NCBI RefSeq assembly: GCF_022201045.2
Contig: NC_068557.1
Location: forward strand, 27,691,501 to 27,755,500
Direction of reading: 5' to 3'
Length of the DNA stretch: 64,000 nt
Source of the DNA: Citrus sinensis
Taxonomy: Eukaryota; Streptophyta; Magnoliopsida; Sapindales; Rutaceae
Shown: positions 32,530 to 45,337 of the stretch, piece after piece
Layout of the letters: every line of letters begins with the position of its first letter
Position numbering within the stretch: position 1 is the first letter of the stretch
Made by a program: the position numbers and the translations under genes
The notes under the pieces: model-generated
Told to the model about the DNA's origin: nothing
Seen by the model: only the letters and a program-made list of their open reading frames with translations
Database searches by the model: none

Positions 32530-34112
32530 TCAAAGGGGAAAATGATAATTTCATCTCTCTTAAAAGTTTGTTTTTCCATTTGTTCCCTGATAAATTTTTA
32601 ATATTCAATTTTACATCAGTGTTAAAATGTTAAAAAAAATGCACACATTATTGAAGGAACATACAACGGGTCCAGCTACATTATAATAGTGGTATCAAAC
32701 AATTTCTTTTGTCACTATCAAAAAAATAATAATAATTTCTTTTGTCTTTTGTGACAAATTTTCATAGGAACCCCCCACTCACTTTTATTTAACATTTGTT
32801 TGATAAGTATTAAGCTTATGTCTACCTGCATCCATAGGTACATTTCAGTTAGCACCTCATACTATATCATATTTATATATTTTTTATCCAATATTGTATT
32901 TGTATCACAATACCTCTCCTTTTTTTTTTGATAGACCTCTTTACTATTTTGAAATTAAATCATTGGCATGTTTAATTTAAAACCTTACACTCCTTTTTAA
33001 TTAATTTTTTTAAAATATCAGTTTCTTTTTTTTTTTATACATTCACTATCAAATTTCATTTAACACTTTTAAGCTCTTTTTATTTCAATTTTTTTTATAA
33101 ATATTGTGGTATTTTTTTTCTTACATTCACAACAAATTATGTAACCTCAATAGCTCCATTACAAAAAATATTGTAATTTTTCATACTTTTATTTTTATTA
33201 TGTTATTTAATCCTTTAATTTGCTTTGTAAATAATAATTCATCATCTCCAAATGGGTGCTGAATTAATTTTATGTAATATATATGATCTGACATTATATT
33301 ACTATATATGAAAGATAAATTTTTTTACTAAATTATAGTTTGACACAGCCTAATGTGATAAAAAATAATACAATACAATCTAATACAACAAATAATGACG
33401 AACCAAATGCACCCATATAATAATAATACTTGAAATAAATAACATGATAAAAATAAGAGTAAGAAAAATTATTATACTTTTTTGTAATAGAGCTAATGGG
33501 AATACATAATTTGTTATAAATGTAAGTAAAAAGTACTATATATAATATTTATTAAAAAATTTATAATAAAAGGAATATAAAGTGTTAAATGAAATTTGAT
33601 TGTCGATTTTTAAAACATTCTAATATTAAATTAAAGATTCTAAATTAAATATGGCAATTATTCAATCTCAAAATAGAAAAGCGAGTGTTGTGATACCAGT
33701 GCAACATAGAACAAAAATAATATTAAATAGTGTAAGGTGCTAATTGAAATGTGCCTATGGATACAAGTGGAAATTAGCTTAATATTTATGAAGTAAAATT
33801 TAAATAAAAATGAGTGGAAGGGGTTTATGAAAATTTATAGTGGTGCCAGCACAAAAAACAAAAGAAGTGGTATGGTGCTATCATTGTAACGTAGCTGAAC
33901 CCTACATACAACAACTTCACCTGCAAATTAATTATTTAAGACCTTAACAAATTGAAATTGTATATTTTTTTTAATAAAATATCATATTTACCCTTCAACC
34001 ATGTGTTTATTATGTGTTCGTTTTAACATTATAAATGAAACGGGTTATTGAGGGACCTAAGTGTTACTGACAAATAATTGCTAGGAAACAAAAGTGTCAT
34101 TTTCCCTTTCAA
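32530..34112. mobile_element. 1.58-kb foldback element, second large palindrome
   Basis: The left arm (about 32530-33260) pairs with the reverse complement of the right arm (about 33395-34112), with a loop of roughly 130 bases. Matching landmarks include GGGTCCAGCTACATTATAA with its partner near 33885, ATTAAGCTTATGTCTAC..CATCCATAGG with its partner near 33755-33785, and AACAAATTATGTAACCTCAATAGCTC with its partner near 33488-33513. Arms are about three-quarters alike by eye, so it is older than the 81-2721 palindrome. No coding potential. Confidence 0.75.
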
Positions 34113-34783
34113 AGTTTGAATTACATCTATTTTTCTCGATGTTTCATAAGAATAATGATTAATATGCAGAGACAGCTTTAAATATAGGCAAACAAGGTAG
34201 TCACCTAAGGTTTCATTGTGATTGCCTATGCCCCATATGTTAGGAATACCTTTTTTTAAGTACTCTCTTGATTTAATCAAATTAGTATATTTTTAAGTTG
34301 CGCAAAATAGGAAAACCTATTTTCTGGGCTCTATTTAATTAACAATTATCCCACAATTAAGAACGTTAAAGAGCTAGAACTAATCTAACAATTAATTCAT
34401 TATTATTTTTTTCAAGAAAAATATTAAATTCTTTATTTAAAAAAAACTTAACTATTTAATATTATTAAATTTCTTTCTCTCTTCTTTATAAAGAAAATTA
34501 TTACATTTATTGGCTCACTTTTGATGTCAAAAAAAGTTCCTTAAAATAATAGTTATAAAGGAAGTAAAAATATATATCTTCTTAACTAGATTCCTTTTTT
34601 GAAATTTTTTACTATCTTGTTGATTGTTGATATTCAAGATATAGTTAAAATTTGATTGAATTTTGAGCTCTTTTATGTTTTTTTGAGTGTTGAAACTCTG
34701 AATGTAAGGAGGCCTCATAAAAAAATTTCACATGAGACTCCTAGTATTCTAGAGCCGGCCTTGCTAATAAGCTAAAGGCTGTA

Positions 34784-35332
34784 GCTATTTGAACCCATTA
34801 AATTCCTCTCCACACTCATTTTAAAAAATAAATTTATTATTAAAAATTTAAACTTTAGAATCTCAAAATTACCCTTAATCTCATTTTCTCTCTATCTTAT
34901 AGTTACATGCTCTCTCTCTCTACTCTAACATTTTATAACACTCAATTTTACTCTCTTTTCTTTTTTTATTTTTGGCTTTTCTTTTTGTATCATGATCTAT
35001 ATTTCATACTTTTTATATATAAGAATTTTTCTTTTCTTGATATGCGAAAGCTTTTGTGTTTGGTAAAAAATAAGTTTTTGATATTCATTAACTTTAATAG
35101 GTGATAAAAGTTTATTGATGTTCATTTTTAAATGGTGGGTTGGTTCCTCTTAATTATTGATATCAATTACTTTTAGCCAAAAGAAAATATTTAAATCAAT
35201 TGATGAGAATTTATGAAATTAAGAAGAAAAAGAGAAGAAATGTTCAATTAATTTTTTTTCAAAAATTGTTTAGATACTAAAATTCTTAATTCAAAAGAGA
35301 GTGCAGAGAAAAAATTAGTGGGTTCAAATAGC
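34784..35332. mobile_element. Small TIR element (MITE-like)
   Basis: Ends share GCTATTTGAACCCA(T/C)TAA and TCTC-x-CACTC in inverted orientation (34784 onwards and up to 35332). The interior is T-rich with a CT tract near 34910. The open frame at 34907-35104 is low-complexity and not called. 34113-34783 shows only decayed repeat-like sequence, for example a CTAGAGCCGGCC string at 34749. Confidence 0.6.
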
Positions 35333-35584
35333 CTCATCCTAAATTAAAATATGATAAACTTAGGTATAATTCATCAAACATTGTCAACTGGTTCCTGTTT
35401 ATATATTCGACCAAATTCCAAAAGGGAAATAATTATTTTAATGAATTGTAACCACCTTATATGGAGAATAAACCACATCTTTTTTCATTCATGTAGCAAT
35501 GGATTTGAGTCATCTTCTTCTCCATATTTAGAAATAAATCTAACCTAATTGATGTTATTTGTCCTGATAAGTGACGACAGGTAG

Positions 35585-35698
35585 ATAATCTATTACATTT
35601 GTTAAGAATATTTTTTTTTTTCTATTAAGGTATATAAGGAGACAATCTATTACATTTGTTCAGAATAATTTTTTTTTTCTGTTAAGGTATATAAGGAG
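35585..35698 (+). repeat. 58-bp tandem duplication
   Basis: Copies at 35585-35640 and 35643-35698 share TAATCTATTACATTTGTT and TTAAGGTATATAAGGAG. The flanking 35333-35584 and 35699-36307 show nothing else recognised. Confidence 0.85.
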
Positions 35699-36316
35699 TT
35701 TAACTTTTATATATAAGCTAGACTTTTCACTTTTACATGGTATGAGAACCAAACTTATTAAAAGACTAACAATACTTAGTAATTATCCACTTGAGTTTGA
35801 TTATCATTTCAACTCATTTAAAAAAGAAAAAAGCTATTAAAAATATTTAATTTTATATTAATTGAGTTGCATATATGAGCAAAAAAATTTAAATTTATTT
35901 TTAAATGGGGTGTTGCCCTGTTGTTACACAAAAGCGGAGATATGAATATCTCCCATATCTTCCCAATCTCCTTGCCCCCAAACCAACCAGAAAATGAGAA
36001 AAATAAATTGAAGTCCTCTTAAAACCACTGTTGCATTTTAACTATTTAACCTTAGTTTTAAATTTCATAAAATGACATAAATTTTCTTTGGTACATGCAA
36101 CTGAGCCACCGTTGATGGTGACTGCAAATGTAAGCAAACATAAATTGCAACATAATAATTCAGATTTTTTTTTTACATTTTTTTTTAAATTTCACTTTAG
36201 TCATGACGTGTGGCTGTAAGATGTTGCTTTTCTTTGCTTTGAAAAAAAAAATCTAGCAACAAGAATAACTATTTCTAGAATTTGTGGGCAACGAGAATTT
36301 CAGGGGGTTTAATTTT

Positions 36317-37173
36317 GGGAAAATATCACTCGTATACCTTTAAACGATACTTGTATTAAATGTATTACAATATTTTTAATATGTATCATTCGTATATCTT
36401 AAGTTGACAAAATGTGTCTGCTATCCACCAAACCGTTAGCTGCCATTTGCAAGTACTGACATCATAAGGGTAATCTAGTATTTTAAGATGGAATAAACTT
36501 TGATTAAAAAAACGACATGTCATCCCATTTACCTAGAAAAAAATGACATGTCATATGATATATATTAACAAAAAATGACATGTCATCCCATTTATCGGAA
36601 GATGACGTCATCTATGTGAAACAACGTTATTTTAACGGGACTAAAAAACAAATGCTACTCCAGAATCAAATCTACTCCTCCAAAATTTAACTTGAATTTT
36701 TGAAGATCTATTCCTCTAAGCTCCAACTGAAAATTTTTATGGTATAATATGTATAATTATAAATAATATGTTGTTAATAAATTTTTATGGTATAATATGG
36801 ATGATTTTTACGAATAATTGTTAATAATGTGTACCATTAATAATTCTTTTTTTTAATCAAAAAATGTATTGTTAATAACAAAATAAAAAAAAATTGTGTA
36901 TTTAAAATTTATGTTTAATAAAAAAATTAAAAAAAATGTATATTGAAAATTTACGTTAATTTTTTGGGCAAATCTGTCTTTTTACTTTATTTTGAGTTTT
37001 AAGGGCGAAATAATCAATTTTCCACAATTCTGTTAACTTTCTAATGGCAGCTAATAGTTTGGTGGACGGCTGATATATTTTATCAACTTAAGATATACGA
37101 GTGATACATATTAAAAGTGTTATAATACGTTTGATACAAGTGTTATTTAAGAGCATACAAGTGATATTTTCCC
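36317..37173. mobile_element. Non-autonomous Mutator-like element, 857 bp
   Basis: Terminal inverted repeats of about 134 bases start GGGAAAATATCACTCGTAT (36317) and GGGAAAATATCACTTGTAT (reverse complement ending at 37173). A perfect 9-bp target duplication TTTAATTTT lies at 36308-36316 and 37174-37182. Inside are three copies of the palindrome GACATGTCA, with CATCCCATTTA following two of them (36514-36600). No transposase. This is a small Mutator-type derivative. Confidence 0.92.
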
Positions 37174-37555
37174 TTTAATTTTTTAGCGGCAATAGAGAAG
37201 TTGAGAAAAAAAAAAAACGTGACGTGGATTTAGTTAGGATGACTCAGTATGGGTTCTTTTTCCAATAAAAAGGGGTGTCAAAAGAAATTATTTTAATTGT
37301 CAAATAGTAAGGGTTTTTAAAAGGATTTTGCGGGGGTGGCAAAAGCTGACCGAAAAAATTTACTCAAATTTTACGAAGAGTAAGCCCAGTAAAGCCCAAA
37401 TTTTCAATCTCAGTAGTACAATGGACAAACGCGCCAAGGCCTACAGTCATAAACCTTATAAGTTATAACGAAGGAGACTTGAGATCTATTTTCTTTTACG
37501 TTTGATTTTAAATAGCAGATACTATATATAAAAAAAAAAAAAAGCAGTTATCTTC

Positions 37556-38010
37556 ACACCGCTCAAAATTCCTCTTAAAATCCCTTTTCATTGAAATTAC
37601 TTAAATAATCTTGTAGAAATTAATTCAATTTTTGTTTTGAATATTAATTCAATTAAATAATTAGATAAATTATTCTTTTAACAAATTTTTACACCCACCC
37701 CATTTCATAATTTATATCTATATTTTAAATTTTAATTGAAAAATATATTTTCTGAGAAAATTATAATAGTTTAGAGTTATGAAAATATAAATTATATAGC
37801 AAGAAGAAAAAAATTTAAGATAAATTTGATATTTTAGGATTTGTATGTAATTCAAAAAGATAGATTTTTTTAATAAAATTTTACGGGAAGATGGCTAATG
37901 TTAATATATGGATTTGTATTTTATCAATTAAACCAAGCGTATTTTAGGAATAAATTCAATAGAGGTCTTATAGGGATTTTAAAGCGATGTTAAAAGGTCC
38001 ACTCTATTTT
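37556..38010. mobile_element. MITE-like repeat, copy 2
   Basis: It aligns with 15850-16290. The left end (ACCGCTCAAAATTCCTCTTAAAATCCC) and the reverse complement of the right end (ATCGCTTTAAAATCCC) suggest terminal inverted repeats. No coding potential. 37183-37555 has a purine-rich stretch and a CAAAAGCTGACC string but nothing identifiable. Confidence 0.6.
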
Positions 38011-39839
38011 AAAATATAAGCATCAAGCATATATAAAAATTAAGGTAGCCCCTTTTTTTTTAATTTAACATGAAATCTGAATATACTTAAATTGACATAG
38101 AATTAACTAAGCCCTCTTTTGGCATTGTTATTTTGGATTGAAAACTTAGACGATTTTATCTCGTAATTACTTATTAAATTTTTTATTATTTTTAATTATT
38201 TTTATCAAAATTAATATTTAAAAATCATTATACACAATCAGGTTTTAGTTTATAGCCAAAATTTATCACAACACCATTGTACCAAAAAGAGCTTAAGTCA
38301 TGTGTTTCGAAAAGAAAAAACTTCACACTGCTATGATAATTTAAAAGTAAATGTATACATAAAAAGACCTTTCTTTTGTTCCTTTTTGACAAACCGATAT
38401 ACCTTAGATAAGAAACTAAATTTATATAAATATATTACAAAATCTACTAAGAATTTAGATACATACACTTAATATAATCCAAAGATCCAGAGAATATAAC
38501 TAATAAATCTCCACTAATTGGAGATAAGATGAAATCCCACTAAGTTTTGGGAGATATATCTATTCAAAAAAATACCATACTAAGTGAAACATGAAACATG
38601 CATGCAAGAAAACACAATAATACCGCATCAGTTATTTATGATACACAACATCGCATTTGCAATATTTAAAGTCATATTACTAACTTTTGAAATTAATTGA
38701 TAGCTATTAAGAAATTACTAATAACTATTACAATTACGTTTTCCCGTGAACATTAATTGGATTGTTGTTAGTTATTGAATCCCGGAAAGATAGCAACAGC
38801 AGCTCTCACAACAGAAAGAACACGGCTAATCAGCTATCTTCTTAAATTATGATTGTTGTGACGCAAATTGACTAATCATTATACGACGATTATGTTATTT
38901 CATTTGTAGAACAACTATACATTAAAAGGTTGGGAGTAATGGTTTACACCCCTTTGAAGTGAGGTAGAAATGCACGTTACTCTAATTCAGTAAAGGTGGG
39001 TAAATTCAATCCAATGGACCCGATCTAACCCAATCTAATTTTTATGGGTTGAGCGGATTATTGTGACTTTGTGAGTTAATTGGGTCTAATTTTTCTAATC
39101 TAATTAACAGTTAGTTGGATTGGGTTAATTATGATGAACTTATTTAACCCACCCCGACCCATGTAAATAGTAATAATAATAATAACAACAATAACAATGA
39201 TATGTTAATCCTCAATTGTGAAATCTTAAAGACCTAAATGACTAATTAAATTTTTAATTATTTTACCTTTTTATAGAAGAGACTATTTCATTTTCATATC
39301 TATTGATCTCGACTTTAATTCCAAAACAAAAATCACTCTCTCATGTAAGTAAATTTATTATCTTTGAAAGTAGATTAGTGTCAATTTCTCTTTATTTTTT
39401 AGTAAACACTTAACAGTACATAATTATATATCTTGTTACTGGACACGATGCTAGTTAATCATCTAAAATCTCTAGATTTTGAATTCGAAAAAGAGATGCG
39501 GGAAAGCCGAGAATAAAGCCTAGAAGCTTATTGTCAAAAAAAAATTAATTCTAAGATAGTTGGTTTTTTTATCTTTCTTTATTGAACACTATAGACAATT
39601 AATGAAATTTTCATGTTATAAAATGTTTATATTTAATTTTAATAAGTTTCATTTAAAGTTTCATATATTTTTCTTTATTTAATTTGTAATTTTGATTGGG
39701 TTAAACATATTTATATATTTAGATTGGGTTAAATTTATCTCAACCAATTCAATAGAAAATTAGGTTGAATTTCCACAAATCCTATCCAACCCAACCCATG
39801 GCCAGTTATAAATTCTGGTACTTTGTTTTCTTGAGCAAG
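38011..39839. other. Intergenic; possible decayed hAT-type repeat
   Basis: At 38990-39165 and 39690-39805 there are GGGTTGGGTT/AACCCAACCC-rich stretches in opposite orientation, as at the ends of some plant hAT-like elements, but no target duplication could be fixed. The remainder is AT-rich with no gene. Confidence 0.3.
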
Positions 39840-40198
39840 AAATTTAGTAAAATAGGAAATATCCCTCTGAAATGTATAATTACACTGTAGTCAACAGAGT
39901 ATTGAAAAAATGACAAATATCCCCTCAAATCAGTAAACTAAATTTGTATTAGAGCTTCTTTCAAGATGAAAAATGGAAGAAAAAGAGAAAACTAAGAGAA
40001 GAAAAGATTTGTTTGTTCATAATAAAACGGATGAGATTTATTAGACTATGCACGAAAGTTCATGCCGCAACTCATTACAAAGCAGAATTTATTTACGAAT
40101 ACACAGGTATGTATCCCTGAAAATATTTTTATTTTGAATTTTTACGTCAAATTCACAACTAATCAACAGATACACCTCAAAATACCCAGAAATAAAAT
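39840..40198 (-). other. BBE4 3' flank, duplicated at BBE6
   Basis: It is homologous to about 55640-55991, downstream of BBE6. Shared strings include GATGAGATT(T/C)ATTAGACTATGCA and CATTACAAAGCAGAAT. It shows that the BBE4/BBE6 duplication unit extends at least 350 bases past the stop codon. Confidence 0.75.
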
Positions 40199-41843
40199 TT
40201 AAGCACCAATTTTCTTCGGCGCCCTAGATGGAAGTGGTAGAATGCTTTGTTCATTTCTGAAGAAATTGTGAGGATCAACCGTAGTCTTCACATGAACCAA
40301 CCTATCAAAGTTGTTCTTGAAATATTTTTTGCCCCAAATGCTAGCTTGTTTGTAACTTGTGTATCCGTGGTTATTTGTTCCGATGTCAAGATCCCTGTAG
40401 TTAAGATATGCTTCTCGAGGATTATTTGAAACATATGGAGTCGTGTAACCGTACAATTTTCTGATCCAATTGATGTACCTTTGAGATGCTCCATCTTCTC
40501 CCCAAGCGACTAGGTACAGAATTTTGTATATGTTACCCGCTCTATGAGGGAACGGAATTTCAGACTCTGAAATCTCATTCATTTTCCCACCATAAGGGAT
40601 CAGCGCAATAACAGCGCTTTGTCCCTCTTCTTCAGCAAACCTATCATATATACCTTCAAAGGCGCTTTCAGGGATAGGCTGCTTAACATAGTCCGATTTT
40701 GCCTTGAAAAACCCTTTGCTGCTAGATGAATTCCTGTCAAGCAAGAAATGCAACGGCTCTTCCTTTTGGAATCCGGCGAGAGTGTGGGCTGATTCAATCC
40801 AGCTCATTTCTGTGCAGTCTTCCTTCTTCAAACCAAGCTCTGGGAAGCTCTCCTGCATCAGTGGAAGGAGTCTATCAATCCCACCTAGAAACAACGAAGT
40901 GAATGCAGCGACCATTGTTGAATTCGCTCTGATTAAGACGACGTCGATAAATAAACCTTCATGAAGCTTATTTGCAATGTATTGCCATTCGTGAACAATC
41001 TTCGTTGCATTTTGTTTCATGGTTCTTATAACGGTGAATAGAGTCACAGTTGATGGAACAGTGACTAGTCTGACTTTCCATGCAACAACGACTCCAAAGC
41101 TGGCTCCTCCACCGCCTCGAATAGCCCAAAATAGATCTTCACCCATTGACTTTCGATCAAGTAATCTACCTTCGGCGTCAACTAAGTGTGCATCAACTAC
41201 ATGATCAGCAGCAAGGCCAAATTTACGCATCATGAAACCATACCCTCCGCCACTAAAATGTCCACCAACCCCAACAGTATGGCAACTTCCGGCTGGAAAA
41301 CCAAGATTTTTGCTTCCCTCAGCTATTCGGTAATAAAGTTGGCCAAGAGTGGCACCAGCTTGAACCCAAGCTGTTTTCTCTTCTGCGTCAACATTTATTT
41401 CGCTTAATTTAATCAAATCAATGATGACAAACGGGACATGGTCAGAAACATAGGATAGGCCCTCAAAGTCATGACCACCACTTCGAATCCTAATTTGCAA
41501 GCCATGCTTTTGGGAACATTTGATGGCTGCTTGAACGTGGGAAACGTGCAATGGTGTGATGATGACTTGAGGTTTTGGGGTGTTGGCGGTTGAGAACCTG
41601 AAGTTTTGTATGGTAAAATTCAAGACTGATGAATAAGAAGAATTGTTTTTTGGTGTAAATCACTTTAGAAATGGAGGAGGACTTATCAGAGTGCATAGAA
41701 AGGCAATCAAGAAATATATTCACGCCATGATGATCATCGGGCACTGAGGAAGTCGCGTGTAAGTCGGCAAAAGTAACCCGACTATTACATGATAGAAGAA
41801 GAACAAAAACATATGAGATGATAGGAGAGCAAGGACACTTCAT
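40199..41843 (-). pseudogene. BBE4: BBE-like FAD oxidase with a one-base frameshift
   Basis: The start MKCPCSP is at 41841-41843, aligned with the other copies, and the signal peptide is intact. After about 65 codons the frame breaks: the T-run at 41646-41651 (six bases, A on the coding strand) is one base longer than expected from the paralogues. From there the correct frame continues to the stop at 40199 with all domains intact. The FAD-anchoring His (RSGGHDFEG) is present, as are Cys and His in GSCHTVGVGGHFSGGG. Pro after the anchoring Cys, found in all other copies, is His here. The C-terminal NYRDLDIGTN motif is present. The break sits in a homopolymer, so either a real null allele or a sequence error is possible. 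With one base less the gene would be about 547 residues, the family norm. Confidence 0.85.
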
Positions 41844-41885
41844 TTCGATCGATGTTTTGGTGCATAAGAGTGAATATAGACTCCC

Positions 41886-41894
41886 TTATTTATA
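41886..41894 (-). promoter_or_regulatory. BBE4 TATA box
   Basis: TATAAATAA on the minus strand, 43-51 bases upstream of the start codon, with the TTGGTGCATAAGAGTG string between them as in BBE1 and BBE2. Upstream homology to BBE6 continues to about 42130 (the GATTTTCCTGGATGATT region). Confidence 0.6.
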
Positions 41895-42129
41895 GTACTA
41901 CGAAAGTCTATCTGGTTCGAGATTCACAAAATGTGAAAATTCCGGGTGGTCAAGACTATCTAAATTTTTTTAATCTCGTCAATACGTGTGAAAATTAACA
42001 AACATAAATGTAAGATCAGCAGCGTATCAAGTTTCAGAATTTGGGAAATTTAATATGGTTTTCTTTTTTACCTCGATAATCTAGTTGACCACATTCGATT
42101 TTCCTGGATGATTCATAGCACTTATGTTC

Positions 42130-44340
42130 AATATATTTTATGATGACTCAGAGGTTGCAACAGGAAAATCCTGACACGGATAACATTTAAAATTATATGG
42201 TGTATATATTAATTGCTTGTTGGCAAATTAAAGAATATGTGCAAGTTCGCTGAAGGTTCCGTTTTTTAAATTTCGTAGGTATTCCGATTTCCGAGTAGAT
42301 CGAAGAGCCTATCACTTCGCTAACCTCAGGATTAGTCATTACCTGAGATGAATTTATTTTTGATTTCGTAATTCATATAGGGTCTAGTTCAGTTAGAAAC
42401 TTTTTAGGTAACAAATATGTTTTTATGTTGTCTGACCATAAACTTGGATTTGGATACAATGTTTTTGACAACATTTTCTTGGATCTTGTCACACAACATA
42501 ACGCGTATCATATGCAATTGCCAAAGGTATATTTTTTTCTCCGTTCTCCGGCGCCCCCCCCCCCCCTCCCTCCACCTTTTCTTTCTCCGTAGCCTCATCG
42601 AAAGTATTCTCCCTCAATGATATCAGAAGATTTGCTTGCCTATATAATTAATATATATGTAATAGGTTATTTGTTTGGGTCTATTTGGCAAACTCTCTCT
42701 TCTTCCCTTCTCACGTTTACATTTTTTTTTTAATAATGATACAGTCAAACAATATCCTAATTATGGTAAAAATAATATTAGTAATAATTAATTTTAATAA
42801 ATGGAAGGACATAAAAAATCTCCAAGTGGCAAGAGTCCTCATGATTTTTTTCCATTCGAAGAGGGTATAGGGATAATTTTATAACCAATTTATTATTTGG
42901 GAAAGGGATCAAGATAATTAAATACCCAATATCTTATTCGAGAAAAGAATTGAGATTCGCTGAAATCCTCATCCCACCTCATGTTCTCTTTTCTGTTTTT
43001 ATTTCAATTTTCTTCTAAAATTTTTAGTTAATACGTTTAAAATTTTAACAATATGGATATTTAAAAAAAATCATAATATTTATTAAAAATTATATAAATA
43101 AGAGCTAATATAAATATTTGAAATTTGCCACCATTATCGAATTTGAGTCTTTGTTTTTGCTTAAATTTCATACATATCTTGTAATGCTGATGATGTTGAA
43201 ATATTTTAATGGAAATTATTTTAATTACTTTAGTTTATTTTAATATTTTTATTTTAGTAATAATATTTTATACTTTTACTTTAATATAATTAAACTGAGT
43301 TTAGAAAATAAAAGTCTTCGTTATTTGGGGATTGAGTACTCTCGAGCATCCTCTTTTATTATTCAGGGTTCCTCATCCCCTTCTCGCAAGCAATTATGAT
43401 AGGGACCGGGAGGGTATGGGATTATTAAGGATAAGTACGGATTTGTCGATCCCCTCCCCTACCAATTGTCATCGATAGTGTGTGTGCACAAAAAATAGCA
43501 ATCCATCACTAGAAGTGTAGAAGACAAAAAAAAAAAATGAAAAGAAAAAACTACATAACCAAAAAAAAAATTCATTACAAGAATTTTTTTCTTTTTACTC
43601 TTGCTATTTTTTGTGCTATTTTTGGTACTAATAATATTATTCACTAATAATGCAAGTTATAAAATTAACCATCTAATAAATAAATATCACATTAAAACTT
43701 AGGATGAAAATATTAAGATAACACTTGGAAATTGTGTCTAGTATATTCTTTTTTCTCTTTTTTTCTCAATAATGTGAAAATAAATTATTAATTGAATGAA
43801 GTCACAAAATAAAAATACTGAATTTAACATAGCTCTCTCATCTCTGTCCATTATTAATATAGATCTTAGAAGAAGAGACAAGAAAATGAAAAAAAAAATA
43901 GAAGAAAGATTTTGTCAACAAAAATCAATACCAATTAATCTAGATCAATTTTTTCACAGGTACAAGAAACCTAATCCCTTCATGAAGACATGGATGAACT
44001 ATCTAAGAAATTGATGAATAAAGTTTTTTACTCTGTTTCTTTTTCGAGATGTCTTGTTACGCTAGTCATTCGAGATCGAGCGTGATTTAAAGCTGCGGAT
44101 TTTTTAACCGTAAAGTCCTTACTGTTTGTTGAAAGAAGCTAGAAAGGCAGAAGTTTTAAAATATGCTTCACTTATGTCCTTCTTAATTGCACATCTTTGT
44201 CGCTCAGGTCCTTGACCATGTCTGACCATTGGATATAACAATCAACGGCGTGGAGGCATTTTCAGCCATACCATTTTGCCGACCCAAGCGATTAAAATTT
44301 GTTTTCTAGAACTTGGATTATATCGTACAATTTAGACAAA
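42130..44340. other. Intergenic, AT-rich; poly-C tract
   Basis: A run of 15 C (with CCCTCCCTCC following) lies at about 42553-42575, notable in an AT-rich setting. Several low-complexity A/T tracts occur. The open frames here are low-complexity. No gene or element boundary is supported. Confidence 0.4.
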
Positions 44341-44360
44341 AAAAACAAAGAAAATTGTTA

Positions 44361-44455
44361 AATGGAGGCGGCGATTGCGATATCTTGCTCCGTTGTCCCA
44401 ATTCGCCGCTTCGTTGATCAGGAACCAAGTCGCTGAAATGGCGTGGGAAGAAGAT
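44361..44455 (+). other. First-exon-like fragment with splice donor
   Basis: A GC-richer stretch with ATGGAGGCGGCGATTGCG at 44361 ends at GAAGAT|GTAAGG (44455/44456), a good splice-donor match, and is followed by a T-rich intron-like sequence. One frame runs into a stop at 44433. Another, from 44375, is open across the donor and contains SQFAASLIRNQVAEMAW. No later exon can be recognised before BBE5. It may be a truncated or captured gene start, but the protein is unknown to me. 44456-45230 otherwise shows nothing recognised. Confidence 0.35.
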
Positions 44456-45337
44456 GTAAGGTTGTCGCTGCTTGGTGTCATTAGGTTTAATTTGTTTTAT
44501 TTCTTGTGGTTAGCATCTGATGTGGAGCTATTTCTATTTGTTTATTTGCAGCTTGTTTGTGAGTATCTATCTGGACCGAATTTCATGTTTTGGCTTTGAC
44601 TGCTTGTTTGGATAGTGATTGTTATTGAGTTTCTTTTCTTAATCTCCCAAAGCATATTATTGGTTGGTTACTCTTATAAACCCAGTCTCAAAATTGGATG
44701 GTCTGGCTGTGCTAATCGATTGCAATATTCTTTGTCTTCTTATTTTAATAGAAGGAGATTAATTGGCAACCTGCAAGTAATTAGACATAGACTGAAACTT
44801 TTTCTATCGAAAGAAAATTGCTCTTGGAGAAATTTATTGTTTACTTCTGTCTCGTGAATACTGAATCCAAATGCCTCATCCTCCAATCATGGAATTGCAT
44901 ACCATCTGTAATCCAAACTGGTGTTTTCTTGATAGATAATCTATTTGATTGTCACGACCTGTTGAAATTAAGTTAAAAAAATCTACCTTGACTATTAGCC
45001 AGATATTTGGTCAAAGAAGATTCTTAGATGCAAATTTTTGGCTGCTGCTGCTACGTACAGGTTTCGTCTTCTCTATCATAGTGGAGATACTTTAAAAAAT
45101 TTCCTGATCCTTCAATTTTCTTATGCTACATACCCTGTTAGTACTCAATACCTGTGATCAGTTACTATATTATGAGGCCATTTTTGTTCTTCTGACTGCT
45201 ATAAAGGATATCTTGTCATGAATTTTAAATAAACTAGGAGACAGATTTTATTAAACAATAGTACAAATAACATTTATAATACAATACTGTCTAGTTATTA
45301 GCTATTCGGGACACTTCAAGATACCCAAAAGTAATAT

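Noticed and set aside
38990..39805. hAT element with GGGTTGGGTT-type ends
   Set aside because: No target duplication or matching termini could be fixed, so it was left as a note in the gap.
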